A stretch of DNA of 64,000 nucleotides, taken from assembly GCA_019038745.1 (NCBI GenBank), contig JAHOYV010000032.1, forward strand, positions 1 through 64,000, read 5' to 3'. Below, piece by piece: positions 26,621 through 35,364 of the stretch (positions are counted from its first letter, which is position 1; the number at the start of each line of letters is the position of its first letter). The stretch is from Gemmatimonadales bacterium. GTDB taxonomy: Bacteria; Krumholzibacteriota; Krumholzibacteriia; LZORAL124-64-63. The notes beneath the pieces were generated by a model, which saw only the letters and a program-made list of their open reading frames with translations, searched no databases and was not told where the DNA came from. The translations under genes were made by a program, and so were the position numbers.

Positions 26621-27481
26621 TCAAAGCAGGACGCGGTCCGCCCTGGACGGGTTCTGGGAGTCAAACTGAATCAAGGCCAACTCGGGTCCGTCGTGGGCCG
26701 CGGAAAAGGCATGAGTTGCTCCGATTTTTTGGAGCCAGGATCCAGTCAAGCGAGCCGACTCATGGATGTGACCATGCAGGGTGATCCGTGGCTGCCGCGA
26801 TTCGATGAACCGTTTGATGGCGATGCTGCCGACGTGGACATCCAGTGGCACGTGGTCTATGAATTTCCCGTCCAGGGCCGCCCGATCCAAATGGGTGCCA
26901 TAGGGGGGAGCGTGGAAGAGAAAAATATCCTTTGCCAACTCGGAGTTCCCAGCCAGGTCATCCAGGTCTTCGGCGATTGTGGAATACCGGATTTCATGCT
27001 GAGGAAGGGTTACGGAGCGGTACCCTTCCTCGGGAGAGACGCAACCGGGGTCGACAAATCGGGAGACATCGAATTTTTCCCAATCCTTGAGCAGGAAAGG
27101 GGAGGGGGGCACATGAGAATATCCAAATACCCGCTGGGCTCCTAGGGTCAGGCAGCGGTTGTGCGCGTAAAACCAGAGTTCATTCTTTTCCCCCTGCACC
27201 ATGGTTTCTTCGTTCAACCGGGGATCGTCGTTGCCCAGGATCAGGAAAACATCCGGATATTCCGAACCCAGCGACTCCTTGATTTCGGTAAACCCACGGG
27301 CCATGAAATCCAGAATGAAATCGCTTCCGGGGCCGGCATGATCTTTTTGATCGGCGAAGGCGTGGGGAAGAAGATCTCCACCAAGAAAAACAGCTTGGGG
27401 ACGTACGGCTTGGATATGGTCCCACAGCTTGTGGTAACGGGTCCCTACACCGTGAAGGTCGGATGCAAACAGGCAATTCAG
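26621..27481 (-). CDS. Metallophosphoesterase, probable CTG start
   Basis: A calcineurin-type metallophosphoesterase of 286 residues if read from CTG 27481. The metal-binding motifs appear in order: SDLHG (residues 7-11), GGD (34-36), GND (83-85), FHAPP (His near 190) and HGHIH (237-240). The first ATG in frame (27304) would remove the first two motifs, although the frame upstream of it is open and gives a perfect family N-terminus. No ATG, GTG or TTG occurs between that ATG and the in-frame stop at 27485-27487. The only usable codons are CTG at 27481, with GGTGAG 2 to 4 nt upstream and AAGGA further up, or CTG at 27472. It is 42 nt downstream of the PEP-binding gene's start in the same direction. 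Substrate unknown. Confidence 0.78.
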   Translation of the reverse strand: MNCLFASDLHGVGTRYHKLWDHIQAVRPQAVFLGGDLLPHAFADQKDHAGPGSDFILDFMARGFTEIKESLGSEYPDVFLILGNDDPRLNEETMVQGEKNELWFYAHNRCLTLGAQRVFGYSHVPPSPFLLKDWEKFDVSRFVDPGCVSPEEGYRSVTLPQHEIRYSTIAEDLDDLAGNSELAKDIFLFHAPPYGTHLDRAALDGKFIDHVPLDVHVGSIAIKRFIESRQPRITLHGHIHESARLTGSWLQKIGATHAFSAAHDGPELALIQFDSQNPSRADRVLL

Positions 27482-27625
27482 GGCTCACCATCCTTGGCCG
27501 GTGAAAAAGATGGCCCGCAGAGAAACCGGGGGACCTGGGAAATCTAGGTCCCCGGGCCGATATTTTCCACTGCTATGGAAGAGGGGGCCTGACGGCTTCA
27601 AGCCCGCCAAGATATAAAGGAACCA

Positions 27626-27653
27626 TTTACATCCATGAATCCTTTACTATTAT
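27626..27653 (+). promoter_or_regulatory. Sigma70-type promoter for the S55 peptidase operon
   Basis: TTTACA (27626-27631, 5 of 6), a 16-nt spacer and TATTAT (27648-27653, 5 of 6). It lies in the divergent gap upstream of the GTG start at 27727 and gives a leader of about 65 nt. Confidence 0.6.
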
Positions 27654-27726
27654 CTAGGCCAATTCTGGCCTCTCGGTGCTTCTGGTCTTCTACATTCAAT
27701 CTGCTACCGTTCTGGAAGGATAGTCT

Positions 27727-29745
27727 GTGCGGGATTTTAAATCATTCAGTCGCCGGAGCCGGGTCAGGTTCCCTGCGTTTTCCACACTACATTTCTTTTT
27801 GCTCGTTTTTCTTTTGGGCTTGACCCTGTCGGTTCACGACGGGGCCCGGGCCGCGGAGCCTATACCCCTGGCTGAGATTACCCGCGGGATGTCCGGTTTC
27901 GGTCTTTCGGTATTCGAGGGTTCCCGCATCGACACCTTCGAGGTAAAGGTGATCGGTGTTCAGGCCAACACGAGAGCCGCCGGCAGCTTGATTCTGGTGG
28001 AGGTGGCGGGACACGGATTAGAGGTCTCCCGCGTCGTTCAGGGCATGAGCGGGAGTCCTATTTTCCTGGATGGTCGATTTGCCGGTGCCTTGGCCTTTGG
28101 TTGGTCCGGTTCACTGAGTCCCATTGCCGGGGTAACTCCAGCCGAAGAGATCTTGGCCTTGCCGACCGAGGAGCCACTCAGTTCCCGGACCCGTTCCCAG
28201 GTAGGAGGGGGACATATAAGGGACTTGATCCCCGATGGCGTGGGAACTTCCGCCCTGGCTCTTGAGATGGATGAATTTTTCGCCGGTGGAAGTAGTACTC
28301 GAAACTTGTCAGCCGGCTCCGGATCAGGGGGCCGGGATGGGCAGGATCTGACTTATGGATTGAAGAATGAGTGGCCTGCTCCCGGGGATTTGATCCGATC
28401 CCTGCTCTCGGGTATGGGCTCGGCCACGGATCCATCGGCCCCCGGATCCGGCAGCTGGATTTGCCAACCTCTCAATTTGAGATACGTCGGTTCCGGGCCG
28501 GGGAAAGAAGGAACCGTAGCCTATGACGCCGTGGGTTCCGATGCTACGGCGGCCCCTCTGGCTCCGGGATCAGCCTGCGCCATCCCCCTGATTATCGGTG
28601 ATGCTCTTTTGGGGGCAATCGGAACCGTGACCTGGGTGCAGGGTGAACACGTCTTCATGATGGGGCACCCTTTCATGCAGCGCGGCCCGGTGAATTTCCC
28701 CCTGGCTTCGGCTGAGATCCTGACCGTCCTGCCCAGTAGGGATATGTCCTTCAAGATGGGATCCATCGGGCCCATCGTTGGATCGGTCCACCATGACCAG
28801 CGGGCCGGCTTGAGTGGACGTCTGGGGGTGGAGGCTCCTCTGATTCCCGTGGAGGTGACGGTCGAAAGTTCGGGCCTGGAACCGGATGTACCCGCTTCGG
28901 AAACCCGCACTTTCCGTTTCCAGGTAGTCGATGATCCTTTTCTGACGCCGACGATGGTTTTTTGGGCACTGTACAACTCCCTGCTTGTCGAGGGTGACGA
29001 TGCCAGCCTGCAATCGGTGGAATACACGGTGGAGACCACTTGGGAAGGCCACGAATCACTGACGGGCAAACCCCTGATTCTGGCCGGAACCACTTCCGGC
29101 CCCAGCGGAGTCCGCGGCTTGGCCAATCAGTGGATGGCTCCTTTGGCCATGCTTTTGAGCAATCCCTTCGATCCGGTCGAATTGAAAAGTGTGCAGGCCA
29201 CTCTGCGGGTAACCAAGGAATTGAGGGACGCGACCATCGTTGGATTGACCGGGCCGCGAACCGTGGCCAGACCCGGTAGCGAGATCGTATACCGGGTGGA
29301 GTTGGCGCCAAGGAAGGGAGAAAATCGATTCATAGATTTTCCGATGACTTTGCCCGACCACCTGGCGGCCGGACCCTACCGGATAGTGGCGGCCAGCGCC
29401 GCGGAGTTCTTCGCCCTGGAGGCCCAAAGGGCAACGGGACGTTTCCAGGTCCGAAGTCTGCAGGACACCGTTGAACTCCTGGCCACTCCACGTTCTCCGA
29501 GCGCGCTGGTCTTGGCCGTGTTGGCGCCGGGACGAGGATTGGTTCTCGGAGGTAAGGAGATGTCCTCTCTTCCCGGCAGCGTCCATCGTCTTCTACGTGG
29601 TGGGAATCTCCAGGCTGATCCCACTTTGGCTGATTTCGTCTTGCGTAGGGAGCAGGACACAACCTGGACCCTCCAGGGTCATGCTATCCTGGAGCTGCAT
29701 TTGCCAACCCCCAACGATCCGCGCCAGGAAGAAAGGCGACCATGA
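27727..29745 (+). CDS. SpoIVB peptidase S55-like exported protein
   Basis: A 672-residue exported protein. The signal segment (LHFFLLVFLLGLTLSV) is followed by an S55-type domain: RGMSGFGLSVFEG, the nucleophile motif VQGMSGSPIFLDG (serine near residue 110), GALAFGW and IAGVTPAEE. A MMGHPF motif near residue 315 may hold the family histidine. SpoIVB cleaves SpoIVFA during Bacillus sporulation, but homologues are widespread in Gram-negatives without sporulation. The C-terminal 300 residues have no recognised domain. GTG start with AAGGA upstream. It overlaps the next gene by 4 nt. Substrate unknown. Confidence 0.72.
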   Translation: MRDFKSFSRRSRVRFPAFSTLHFFLLVFLLGLTLSVHDGARAAEPIPLAEITRGMSGFGLSVFEGSRIDTFEVKVIGVQANTRAAGSLILVEVAGHGLEVSRVVQGMSGSPIFLDGRFAGALAFGWSGSLSPIAGVTPAEEILALPTEEPLSSRTRSQVGGGHIRDLIPDGVGTSALALEMDEFFAGGSSTRNLSAGSGSGGRDGQDLTYGLKNEWPAPGDLIRSLLSGMGSATDPSAPGSGSWICQPLNLRYVGSGPGKEGTVAYDAVGSDATAAPLAPGSACAIPLIIGDALLGAIGTVTWVQGEHVFMMGHPFMQRGPVNFPLASAEILTVLPSRDMSFKMGSIGPIVGSVHHDQRAGLSGRLGVEAPLIPVEVTVESSGLEPDVPASETRTFRFQVVDDPFLTPTMVFWALYNSLLVEGDDASLQSVEYTVETTWEGHESLTGKPLILAGTTSGPSGVRGLANQWMAPLAMLLSNPFDPVELKSVQATLRVTKELRDATIVGLTGPRTVARPGSEIVYRVELAPRKGENRFIDFPMTLPDHLAAGPYRIVAASAAEFFALEAQRATGRFQVRSLQDTVELLATPRSPSALVLAVLAPGRGLVLGGKEMSSLPGSVHRLLRGGNLQADPTLADFVLRREQDTTWTLQGHAILELHLPTPNDPRQEERRP

Positions 29746-32033
29746 ACAAGAACCCAGGAGTTGACCCGATGTCTTCCATCGTTTCAGGCATGATTCCAAT
29801 TACCGCAACCCATTCAGCCGCTGTTTTTTCGCCGTTGCGTTGGTCTGTTTTCCTGGTCTGGGTCGTTTTGCTCCCAGTCATGTCTTTGGCCGCTGGTCCG
29901 GTCTACTGGGACTGGCCAGAGGGGGAATCCTTCGCCGAGCTCCAATTCGATGGTGCGGCGCTGGATGCGAGCGGCCATTTGGTCAGGGGATTGGCCGTTC
30001 AGAGAGTCGGGCCGGATAAATCGGAAGTGTACTGGACTTTGGCTCCGGATGGGCAGGGTGGGTTCTTCACCGGCGCCGGCCATGACGGAGGGATCTACCA
30101 CACTGATGACCAGGGCCGCAGTCGTCTTTTTGCCCTGGTTGGAGGCACGGAAGTCCTCAGCCTGTTGTTTGTTCCAGGGGTAGGGCTTTTTGCGGGTACA
30201 GGACCGGAAGGCAAATTTTTTCAAGTAGAAGCAAACGGCCAGGTAAAGCTGTTGGGCACGGTCGAGGGAGGCTACATCTGGTCGATGACTTCGGGGGAGA
30301 AAAAGGATGAGATCTGGTTGGCTGCGGGTTCGCCCGCGGCGCTCTACCACTATGATGCTGAAGGTGGGTTGGTTCGGGTTACGGAGTTTCCGGCCACCAA
30401 CTCCCTGGACCTGGCTTTCGGTAGCGACGGCCTGCTTTATCTGACTACCCAGGGGCCGGGGCTGGTTTATCGTTTTGATCCGGGAAGTCCCGAAGTGTCC
30501 GAGCTGCTGTTTGAAGCACCCCAGGACGAAGCCCGGCAGCTTGTGTTCGGACCGGCTGGAAATCTGTATGTCTTTGCCATGAATCCGGAGGAAAAGGTTG
30601 AAATTCCAGGCCTTATTCCCGGGTCTGGCCTGCCGGGAGGGCCCCCGTCTCCCTTGATGATGTTGCTGGGAGGAAATGGAGAGGAGACGGTTCCACGCTC
30701 GGCTCTTTACCGGATCGAATCGGACGGACTGGTTCTTCCGGTTTGGACCGGGGACCAGGATCTGATGATCACCGCCTGGAGCTCCGAATATGGTTGGCTG
30801 GCTGGCGGGCCCCTGGATATGGAATTGGGCCAATCCCAATTACTGAGGTTGACGCCTCCGGCAGGTAGTTATCCCGTGGCCGGTTGGTCCGGAGGAGATA
30901 TTCTGGATATTCTGGTTCAGGGTAAGAATCCAGGCCGTATCCTGGTCAGCCAGGGTCACCCCCATTCGGTAGTGGTTATGGGTGACGGAGTCCGAGGCGA
31001 TCGGGTGGCGGTCAGCACACTTCTGGACGCGAAACGGCCGGTCCGCTGGGGACGGTTGCGCTGGGACGCCCTTGGAGATGCCGGGAATTTGGAATGGTCC
31101 GTACGGGGCGGAAATCGTTCCGTGCCTGATGACAGTTGGAGCGCCTGGACGAAGTCCTGGAATGATCCCGACCACCAAATGGATTTGCCGCCGTACCGTT
31201 TCCTTCAATGGAGAGTGGCTTTCCCCTCGGAGGCAGGAGAGGATCCTGCCCGAGTGACCTCGGTTTCGGCCAGCGCCTGGCTGGACAATACGGCTCCCCA
31301 GATCCAGCGCTTCCAAGTGGAACTGCTGCAGGGGATTGAGAGCGGCGGTCTGATCTCCCACTCGGAGAATTTGACCCAGGTTTTCCGTAGCGGGTTGAAG
31401 GTGGAGTTTGATCGCCAAATGAATGGCAGGGAGAGGGTATCTGCTCGGGGCGCGGCGGCTAGCCGGGCAGTCCGGGTCTTTACCTGGGTCGGGGAAGACG
31501 CCGAATCGGATCGCTTGCTTTACAAATTTGAATATCGTCCCGAAGGGAACGGCAACTGGCGGCCGATCGGGAAGGAATCGCAGGAGATGTTGGGCAGTTG
31601 GGATACTTCCGAGGTTCCCGACGGCCGCTACGAATTGCGTCTGACGGTCAGTGATAAGCTGGATAATCCTGGACCGCAGGGCCTCTCTTCGCAACGGGTC
31701 ATGGGCCCGGTGATGGTGGACAATACTGCTCCGGAGATTTCGGGGCTGAAAGTGCATCGGATCGACGGTGGTTTGCGGGTCGAATTCAAGGCCGAGGACA
31801 GTAGCAATGTGCTGTCCGTAGCCAGGCTCCAGTTGTCCACCGGGTGGGCCACTCGCCTGGATCCGGTCGACCGGATCTGCGATAGTCGAAGCGAGAGGTT
31901 TGCTCTCGATTTAACCTGGCCTCTACCCGGTGAAGCACCCGGCGTCGAGCCCTGGCTGGTAAGGGTCGAGGTGCAGGACATGAGCGGCAACGTGGCGGTT
32001 GCCGAGGGAACGGCCAAAGGAGAAGCCCGGTGA
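29742..32033 (+). CDS. Exported beta-propeller protein
   Basis: A 763-residue exported protein coupled to the S55 gene by a 4-nt overlap. An internal hydrophobic signal (WSVFLVWVVLLPVMSLAAG, about residues 34-52) leads to repeated propeller-like blades of the type GGFFTGAGHDGGIYHTD, GLFAGTGPEGKFFQV, IWLAAGSPAALYHYD and LLYLTTQGPGLVYRFD. The C-terminal part has two Ig-like segments ending in VDNTAP (ASAWLDNTAP and VMVDNTAPEI). Such proteins are often ligand-binding scaffolds. The start is uncertain: an ATG at residue 10 is in frame. Function unknown. Confidence 0.65.
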   Translation: MNKNPGVDPMSSIVSGMIPITATHSAAVFSPLRWSVFLVWVVLLPVMSLAAGPVYWDWPEGESFAELQFDGAALDASGHLVRGLAVQRVGPDKSEVYWTLAPDGQGGFFTGAGHDGGIYHTDDQGRSRLFALVGGTEVLSLLFVPGVGLFAGTGPEGKFFQVEANGQVKLLGTVEGGYIWSMTSGEKKDEIWLAAGSPAALYHYDAEGGLVRVTEFPATNSLDLAFGSDGLLYLTTQGPGLVYRFDPGSPEVSELLFEAPQDEARQLVFGPAGNLYVFAMNPEEKVEIPGLIPGSGLPGGPPSPLMMLLGGNGEETVPRSALYRIESDGLVLPVWTGDQDLMITAWSSEYGWLAGGPLDMELGQSQLLRLTPPAGSYPVAGWSGGDILDILVQGKNPGRILVSQGHPHSVVVMGDGVRGDRVAVSTLLDAKRPVRWGRLRWDALGDAGNLEWSVRGGNRSVPDDSWSAWTKSWNDPDHQMDLPPYRFLQWRVAFPSEAGEDPARVTSVSASAWLDNTAPQIQRFQVELLQGIESGGLISHSENLTQVFRSGLKVEFDRQMNGRERVSARGAAASRAVRVFTWVGEDAESDRLLYKFEYRPEGNGNWRPIGKESQEMLGSWDTSEVPDGRYELRLTVSDKLDNPGPQGLSSQRVMGPVMVDNTAPEISGLKVHRIDGGLRVEFKAEDSSNVLSVARLQLSTGWATRLDPVDRICDSRSERFALDLTWPLPGEAPGVEPWLVRVEVQDMSGNVAVAEGTAKGEAR

Positions 32034-32509
32034 CTTCGGACACACTGCTGGCTGATTTTCAGTCTCATGAGCATTGGCTCCGGGAAGCTCTCGCCGAGGC
32101 TCGCCTGGCAAGTGAGAAGGGTGAGGTTCCCGTCGGGGCCGTGATGGTTCGGGAGGGTCGTCTCATAGGCCGTGGACACAACCAGGTGGAAGCCCTGGGG
32201 GATCCGACCGCCCATGCGGAGGTTCTCGCCATCGGGGCAGCCGCTGGAGAGGGTCCGGACTGGCGACTTGACGGCTCGGTCCTGTATGTGACCCTGGAAC
32301 CGTGTACCATGTGCTGCGGGGCCATCCTGTTGGCTCGGGTGAGCAAGGTCGTCTTCGGTGTGACCGATCCCCGGGCAGGGGGGGCCGTTTCCACTGCTCG
32401 ACTCTTTGAGGGAAACCCGTATCGCCAGAAGGTAGAGGTTGTTGGAGGTATTCTGGCTCCGGAATGCGGTGCACTGTTGAAGGATTTCTTCCTGGGCCGG
32501 CGTGACTGA
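32030..32509 (+). CDS. tadA: tRNA adenosine(34) deaminase
   Basis: A 159-residue zinc deaminase that converts A34 to inosine in tRNA-Arg(ACG), allowing CGU, CGC and CGA decoding. Zinc and catalytic motifs are HAE near residue 63 and PCTMCCGA near 93; GEVPVGAV and VFGVTDPRAGG are typical of TadA. GTG start overlapping the upstream stop by 4 nt. The matching tRNA-Arg(ACG) gene is at 17614. Confidence 0.95.
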   Translation: MTSDTLLADFQSHEHWLREALAEARLASEKGEVPVGAVMVREGRLIGRGHNQVEALGDPTAHAEVLAIGAAAGEGPDWRLDGSVLYVTLEPCTMCCGAILLARVSKVVFGVTDPRAGGAVSTARLFEGNPYRQKVEVVGGILAPECGALLKDFFLGRRD

Positions 32510-32562
32510 ACCGAGTCTTGTGTTTATCCTGTGAACGTTGGAGAACGTTGCACCTCACCGTG

Positions 32563-32591
32563 TTGATTTTCCCCCGGGGGGGTGCTATATT
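32563..32591 (+). promoter_or_regulatory. tRNA operon promoter
   Basis: TTGATT (32563-32568), a 17-nt spacer and TATATT (32586-32591, 5 of 6), followed by the GC-rich discriminator GCTCGCC expected for a stable-RNA promoter. The spacer contains a C5G7 block. A repeat AACGTTG-GAG-AACGTTG lies upstream. It should drive the two tRNA-Ser genes. Confidence 0.65.
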
Positions 32592-32641
32592 GCTCGCCAC
32601 TCTCAATCCTGATGAGGATCCAGAGAGTTCCAAAATAGCGC

Positions 32642-32729
<88 letters not shown>

Positions 32730-32763
32730 GCTTATGCCTGATATGCAAGCTGGTTGGCTTTCG

Positions 32764-32853
32764 GGAGAGGTGCCGGAGTGGTTGAACGGGGCGGTCTCGA
32801 AAACCGTTGAGCTCCTCGGAGTTCCCAGGGTTCGAATCCCTGCCTCTCCGCCA
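32764..32853 (+). tRNA. tRNA-Ser (anticodon CGA)
   Basis: A 90-nt class II tRNA: acceptor GGAGAGG with CCTCTCC, anticodon loop CTCGAAA (CGA), a long variable arm (GAGCTCCTCGGAGTTC region) and an encoded GCCA. It follows tRNA-Ser(GGA) by 34 nt. Confidence 0.95.
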
Positions 32854-32868
32854 GTTTTTCAGGACTCC

Positions 32869-32920
32869 CCACGGTCAGGCGCTGATTCAGTCGACGCCAC
32901 CGTGGTTTTGATTTATTTTT
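32869..32920 (+). terminator. Terminator of the tRNA-Ser pair
   Basis: CCACGGT and GGCG pair with CGCC and ACCGTGG (two-nt bulge) around a central loop, followed by TTTTGATTTATTTTT. It lies between tRNA-Ser(CGA) and tRNA-Ala. Confidence 0.75.
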
Positions 32921-32929
32921 GAAGGTCGT

Positions 32930-33005
32930 GGGGATGTAGCTCAGCTGGGAGAGCACTACGTTCGCAACGTAGGGGTCGGCGGTTCGAACCCGCTCATCTC
33001 CACCA
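32930..33005 (+). tRNA. tRNA-Ala (anticodon CGC)
   Basis: A 76-nt tRNA: acceptor GGGGATG with CATCTCC, D-arm AGCTCAGCTGGGAGAGC, anticodon loop TTCGCAA (CGC), T-arm with GGTTCGAACC and an encoded ACCA. It lies just upstream of the SRP RNA. Confidence 0.93.
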
Positions 33006-33064
33006 AGTAAAGCGGGGGATTTCCCCGGGTTCCGGCGGCATTTGGTCCCGGATCGAGGCATGAT

Positions 33065-33161
33065 GGGTCAGGCCCGGCGTGACGCCGGAGCACTAACTCC
33101 GTCAGGACTGGAAAGTAGCAGCGGTACGTTCACTACGACGTGTGCGCCGTCAGCCTGGCCC
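33065..33161 (+). ncRNA. ffs: Signal recognition particle RNA (small bacterial type)
   Basis: About 97 nt forming a long hairpin: the ends GGGTCAGGC and GCCTGGCCC pair. The tip has the conserved SRP domain IV: GTCAGG, the ACT-GGAA-AGT tetraloop stem and AGCAG (about 33101-33122), matching the 4.5S signature with covarying closing pairs. SRP RNA with Ffh and FtsY targets membrane and secreted proteins. The position immediately before dnaX is the classic location for this gene. Confidence 0.88.
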
Positions 33162-33252
33162 ACCTAAGCCCGATCAATACGGCCAGTCCGATCAGCCTGA
33201 CCAGCCCGAACCGCATTCCCCCCGCATACCGCCACATCATGAGCGGAGCAGC

Positions 33253-34965
33253 ATGTCCTACCAGGCAATTGCCCGTAAGTATCGTCCGGAGACATTCGCC
33301 CAGGTTGTCGGACAGAATCACGTTACCGGAACCTTGCGCGCTGCCCTGCGCAAGGGGAAGCTCTCCCACGCCTACCTGTTCTCCGGTCCCCGAGGCTGTG
33401 GAAAAACAACCGTGGCCCGCCTGTTGGCCAAGGCCATCAACTGTCACACTGGAGCCAAGGGCGATCCCTGCGGCGAGTGCGACGTCTGTAAGGCCATCGC
33501 CAAGGGCGGTTACCTGGACGTGCTGGAAATCGACGCGGCCAGCAATACCGGCGTGGACAACGTTCGCGAGTTGCGGGAAATGGCCCAATATTCCCCGAGC
33601 AGCGGCAGCAGTCGGGTCTTCATCATCGACGAAGTGCACATGCTCTCCAAGGGAGCCTTCAACGCCCTGCTCAAGATTCTCGAGGAGCCGCCCCCGCAAG
33701 TATTTTTCTTTTTCGCGACGACGGAACCGAACAAGATTCCCCGGACAATCCTTTCCCGTTGCCAGCGCTTCGATTTCCGTCTGTTGAGCCGGGACGAGTT
33801 GACCGGTCGCTTGAACCAGATCGCCGAGGCCGAGGGTGTGAAACTTGCCGATTCGGGTGTGCGCCTGCTGGTCTCCCTGGCCGAGGGAAGTGTTCGGGAT
33901 GGTCTTAGCCTTTTGGATCAGGTCATTGCCGGAGCTGAGGGCGAGATCGACGAGGCTGCGGTGGTGCAGGCCTTCGGCCTGGTGCGTTCCGAACTCTTTC
34001 TGGAGTTGAACGAGGCGATCATCGCCAAGGATCCTGCCCGGGCCCTGCGTTTGGTCGAGACCCTGGCCAGCACGGGTCAGAGTCTGGATATCTTTTCTCG
34101 CGGTGTGGTCGCCAATTTCCGCAACCTGATGTTGCTGAAGATCGACGTCGAACTAGCCTCCATGGTTGATGTTCCACCCGATCAGGTGGAGAAGTTGATG
34201 GAGCAGGCGGCAACCTTCTCGGAGCAGGACCTGTTGGCCCTGATCGACCGGGCGGGACGTCACTTTGAGCGAATCCACCGCAGCAGTCAGCAACGTATTT
34301 TTCTTGAGGCTTCGTTGGTCGAGTACTGTCGGTTCGAATCGAGGATCTTGCTGTCCGATCTGGTCCGAAGGCTGGAAACAGGGGGCAGGAGTGAGGGGGC
34401 AGGGAATGGGAACGGTGGTCGCCAAGCCCGGAAACCACTTGCGAATTCAGCGCCGAACCCACCTGTGAATTCCACAAATAAATCGACTACTAACGAATCA
34501 CAACCCCCACAGGAGTCTCGTGACACGGCTCCCCCGGAGGTCCTTGACGAACCGGTCCCCGGCTGGACCAAGCTGATCAACCTGTTGATGGAATCATCGC
34601 CCAGGATCGGCTCCTGTCTGATGCAGGGAATGCCCGAGCTGGACGAGACCAAGGGCATCCTGCGGGTAACCTTTGCCGAGGATATGAAATTCCAGTTGAA
34701 GAACATCCAGGCTGAGGGTGGGAAGATACAGGAAATTGCCTCTCGTAGTTTGGGTCGCGAACTGAAGGTTGTTCTCACCCTGGGCGGCAAAGGTCAGACG
34801 GAGCGGGGACATGAGGAAATTCGCCAGAAGGTTGCCCCGACCCACATGGAAGAACTGGAGAAGGCCTGCCGGAAAGATCAGCAACTGGGCGACCTGGTTG
34901 ACCTGATGGGCGGCAAGCCATTGCCCGATTCGGACCGGGAGCGATGGGATCCGCCCAGCAAATAG
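33253..34965 (+). CDS. dnaX: DNA polymerase III subunit gamma/tau
   Basis: A 570-residue clamp-loader ATPase. Motifs: RKYRPETFAQVVGQ at the N-terminus, Walker A GPRGCGKT near 45, a four-cysteine zinc module with CGECDVC, Walker B IIDEVHML, and TTEPNKIP with ILSRCQRF (sensor and arginine finger). Residues past about 375 form the tau-like extension, Ser/Asn/Pro-rich, with a short C-terminal domain. The ATG at 33253 follows GGAG; the longer frame starts inside the SRP RNA. No A-run slippery site of the E. coli type was noticed. It heads a dnaX-ybaB-recR operon. Confidence 0.95.
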   Translation: MSYQAIARKYRPETFAQVVGQNHVTGTLRAALRKGKLSHAYLFSGPRGCGKTTVARLLAKAINCHTGAKGDPCGECDVCKAIAKGGYLDVLEIDAASNTGVDNVRELREMAQYSPSSGSSRVFIIDEVHMLSKGAFNALLKILEEPPPQVFFFFATTEPNKIPRTILSRCQRFDFRLLSRDELTGRLNQIAEAEGVKLADSGVRLLVSLAEGSVRDGLSLLDQVIAGAEGEIDEAAVVQAFGLVRSELFLELNEAIIAKDPARALRLVETLASTGQSLDIFSRGVVANFRNLMLLKIDVELASMVDVPPDQVEKLMEQAATFSEQDLLALIDRAGRHFERIHRSSQQRIFLEASLVEYCRFESRILLSDLVRRLETGGRSEGAGNGNGGRQARKPLANSAPNPPVNSTNKSTTNESQPPQESRDTAPPEVLDEPVPGWTKLINLLMESSPRIGSCLMQGMPELDETKGILRVTFAEDMKFQLKNIQAEGGKIQEIASRSLGRELKVVLTLGGKGQTERGHEEIRQKVAPTHMEELEKACRKDQQLGDLVDLMGGKPLPDSDRERWDPPSK

Positions 34966-35034
34966 TCTCCGCAGCCCCGGTCAACAGTTTTTACCCCGTC
35001 CGAACTCTGAGCAAGGGTTCGGAATCCAGGAGGA

Positions 35035-35361
35035 ATGATGGATATCAATATGCTGATGAAACAGGCCCAGCAGATGCAGGCCAAGATGGCAAAGGCCCAG
35101 AAGGAACTGGAAGGCAAGATCGTCCAGGCGGAGGTCGGCGGCGGGCAGGTCAAGGTGACCATGAACGGCAAACACCGGCTTATGAGTATAGATATCGCTC
35201 CTGAATCCCTGGATCAGGATGACATCGAGTTTCTGCAGGATCTGGTCCTGGCGGCGGTAAACGAGGCTGCCGGAAAAGTGGATGATATGGTGGAGAAGGA
35301 TATGGGCGGCGTTACCGGCGGCATGAATATTCCCGGCATGAACCTACCCGGGATGGGCTGA
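35035..35361 (+). CDS. ybaB: YbaB/EbfC family nucleoid-associated protein
   Basis: A 108-residue small DNA-binding protein of the YbaB/EbfC family. An N-terminal helix ([21 protein letters not shown]) is followed by a beta sheet ([23 protein letters not shown]) and a helical tail rich in Met and Gly. It binds DNA as a dimer with little sequence preference. Start ATG with AGGAGGA upstream. Between dnaX and recR, its conserved location. Confidence 0.95.
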   Translation: MMDINMLMKQAQQMQAKMAKAQKELEGKIVQAEVGGGQVKVTMNGKHRLMSIDIAPESLDQDDIEFLQDLVLAAVNEAAGKVDDMVEKDMGGVTGGMNIPGMNLPGMG

Positions 35362-35364
35362 CGG

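Noticed and set aside
27180-27491. Frameshift to explain the metallophosphoesterase N-terminus
   Set aside because: The ATG-led frame at 27180-27491 is a different frame with no family motifs, whereas the true N-terminus is already in frame with the rest of the protein and needs only a start codon.
27635-27823. 62-codon open frame before the S55 gene
   Set aside because: Its ATG overlaps the proposed -10 box and it runs into the S55 gene in another frame; no ribosome-binding site.
33253-34965. Programmed frameshift in dnaX producing a short gamma form
   Set aside because: No slippery A-run of the E. coli type with a downstream hairpin was noticed at the expected place; could not be tested.
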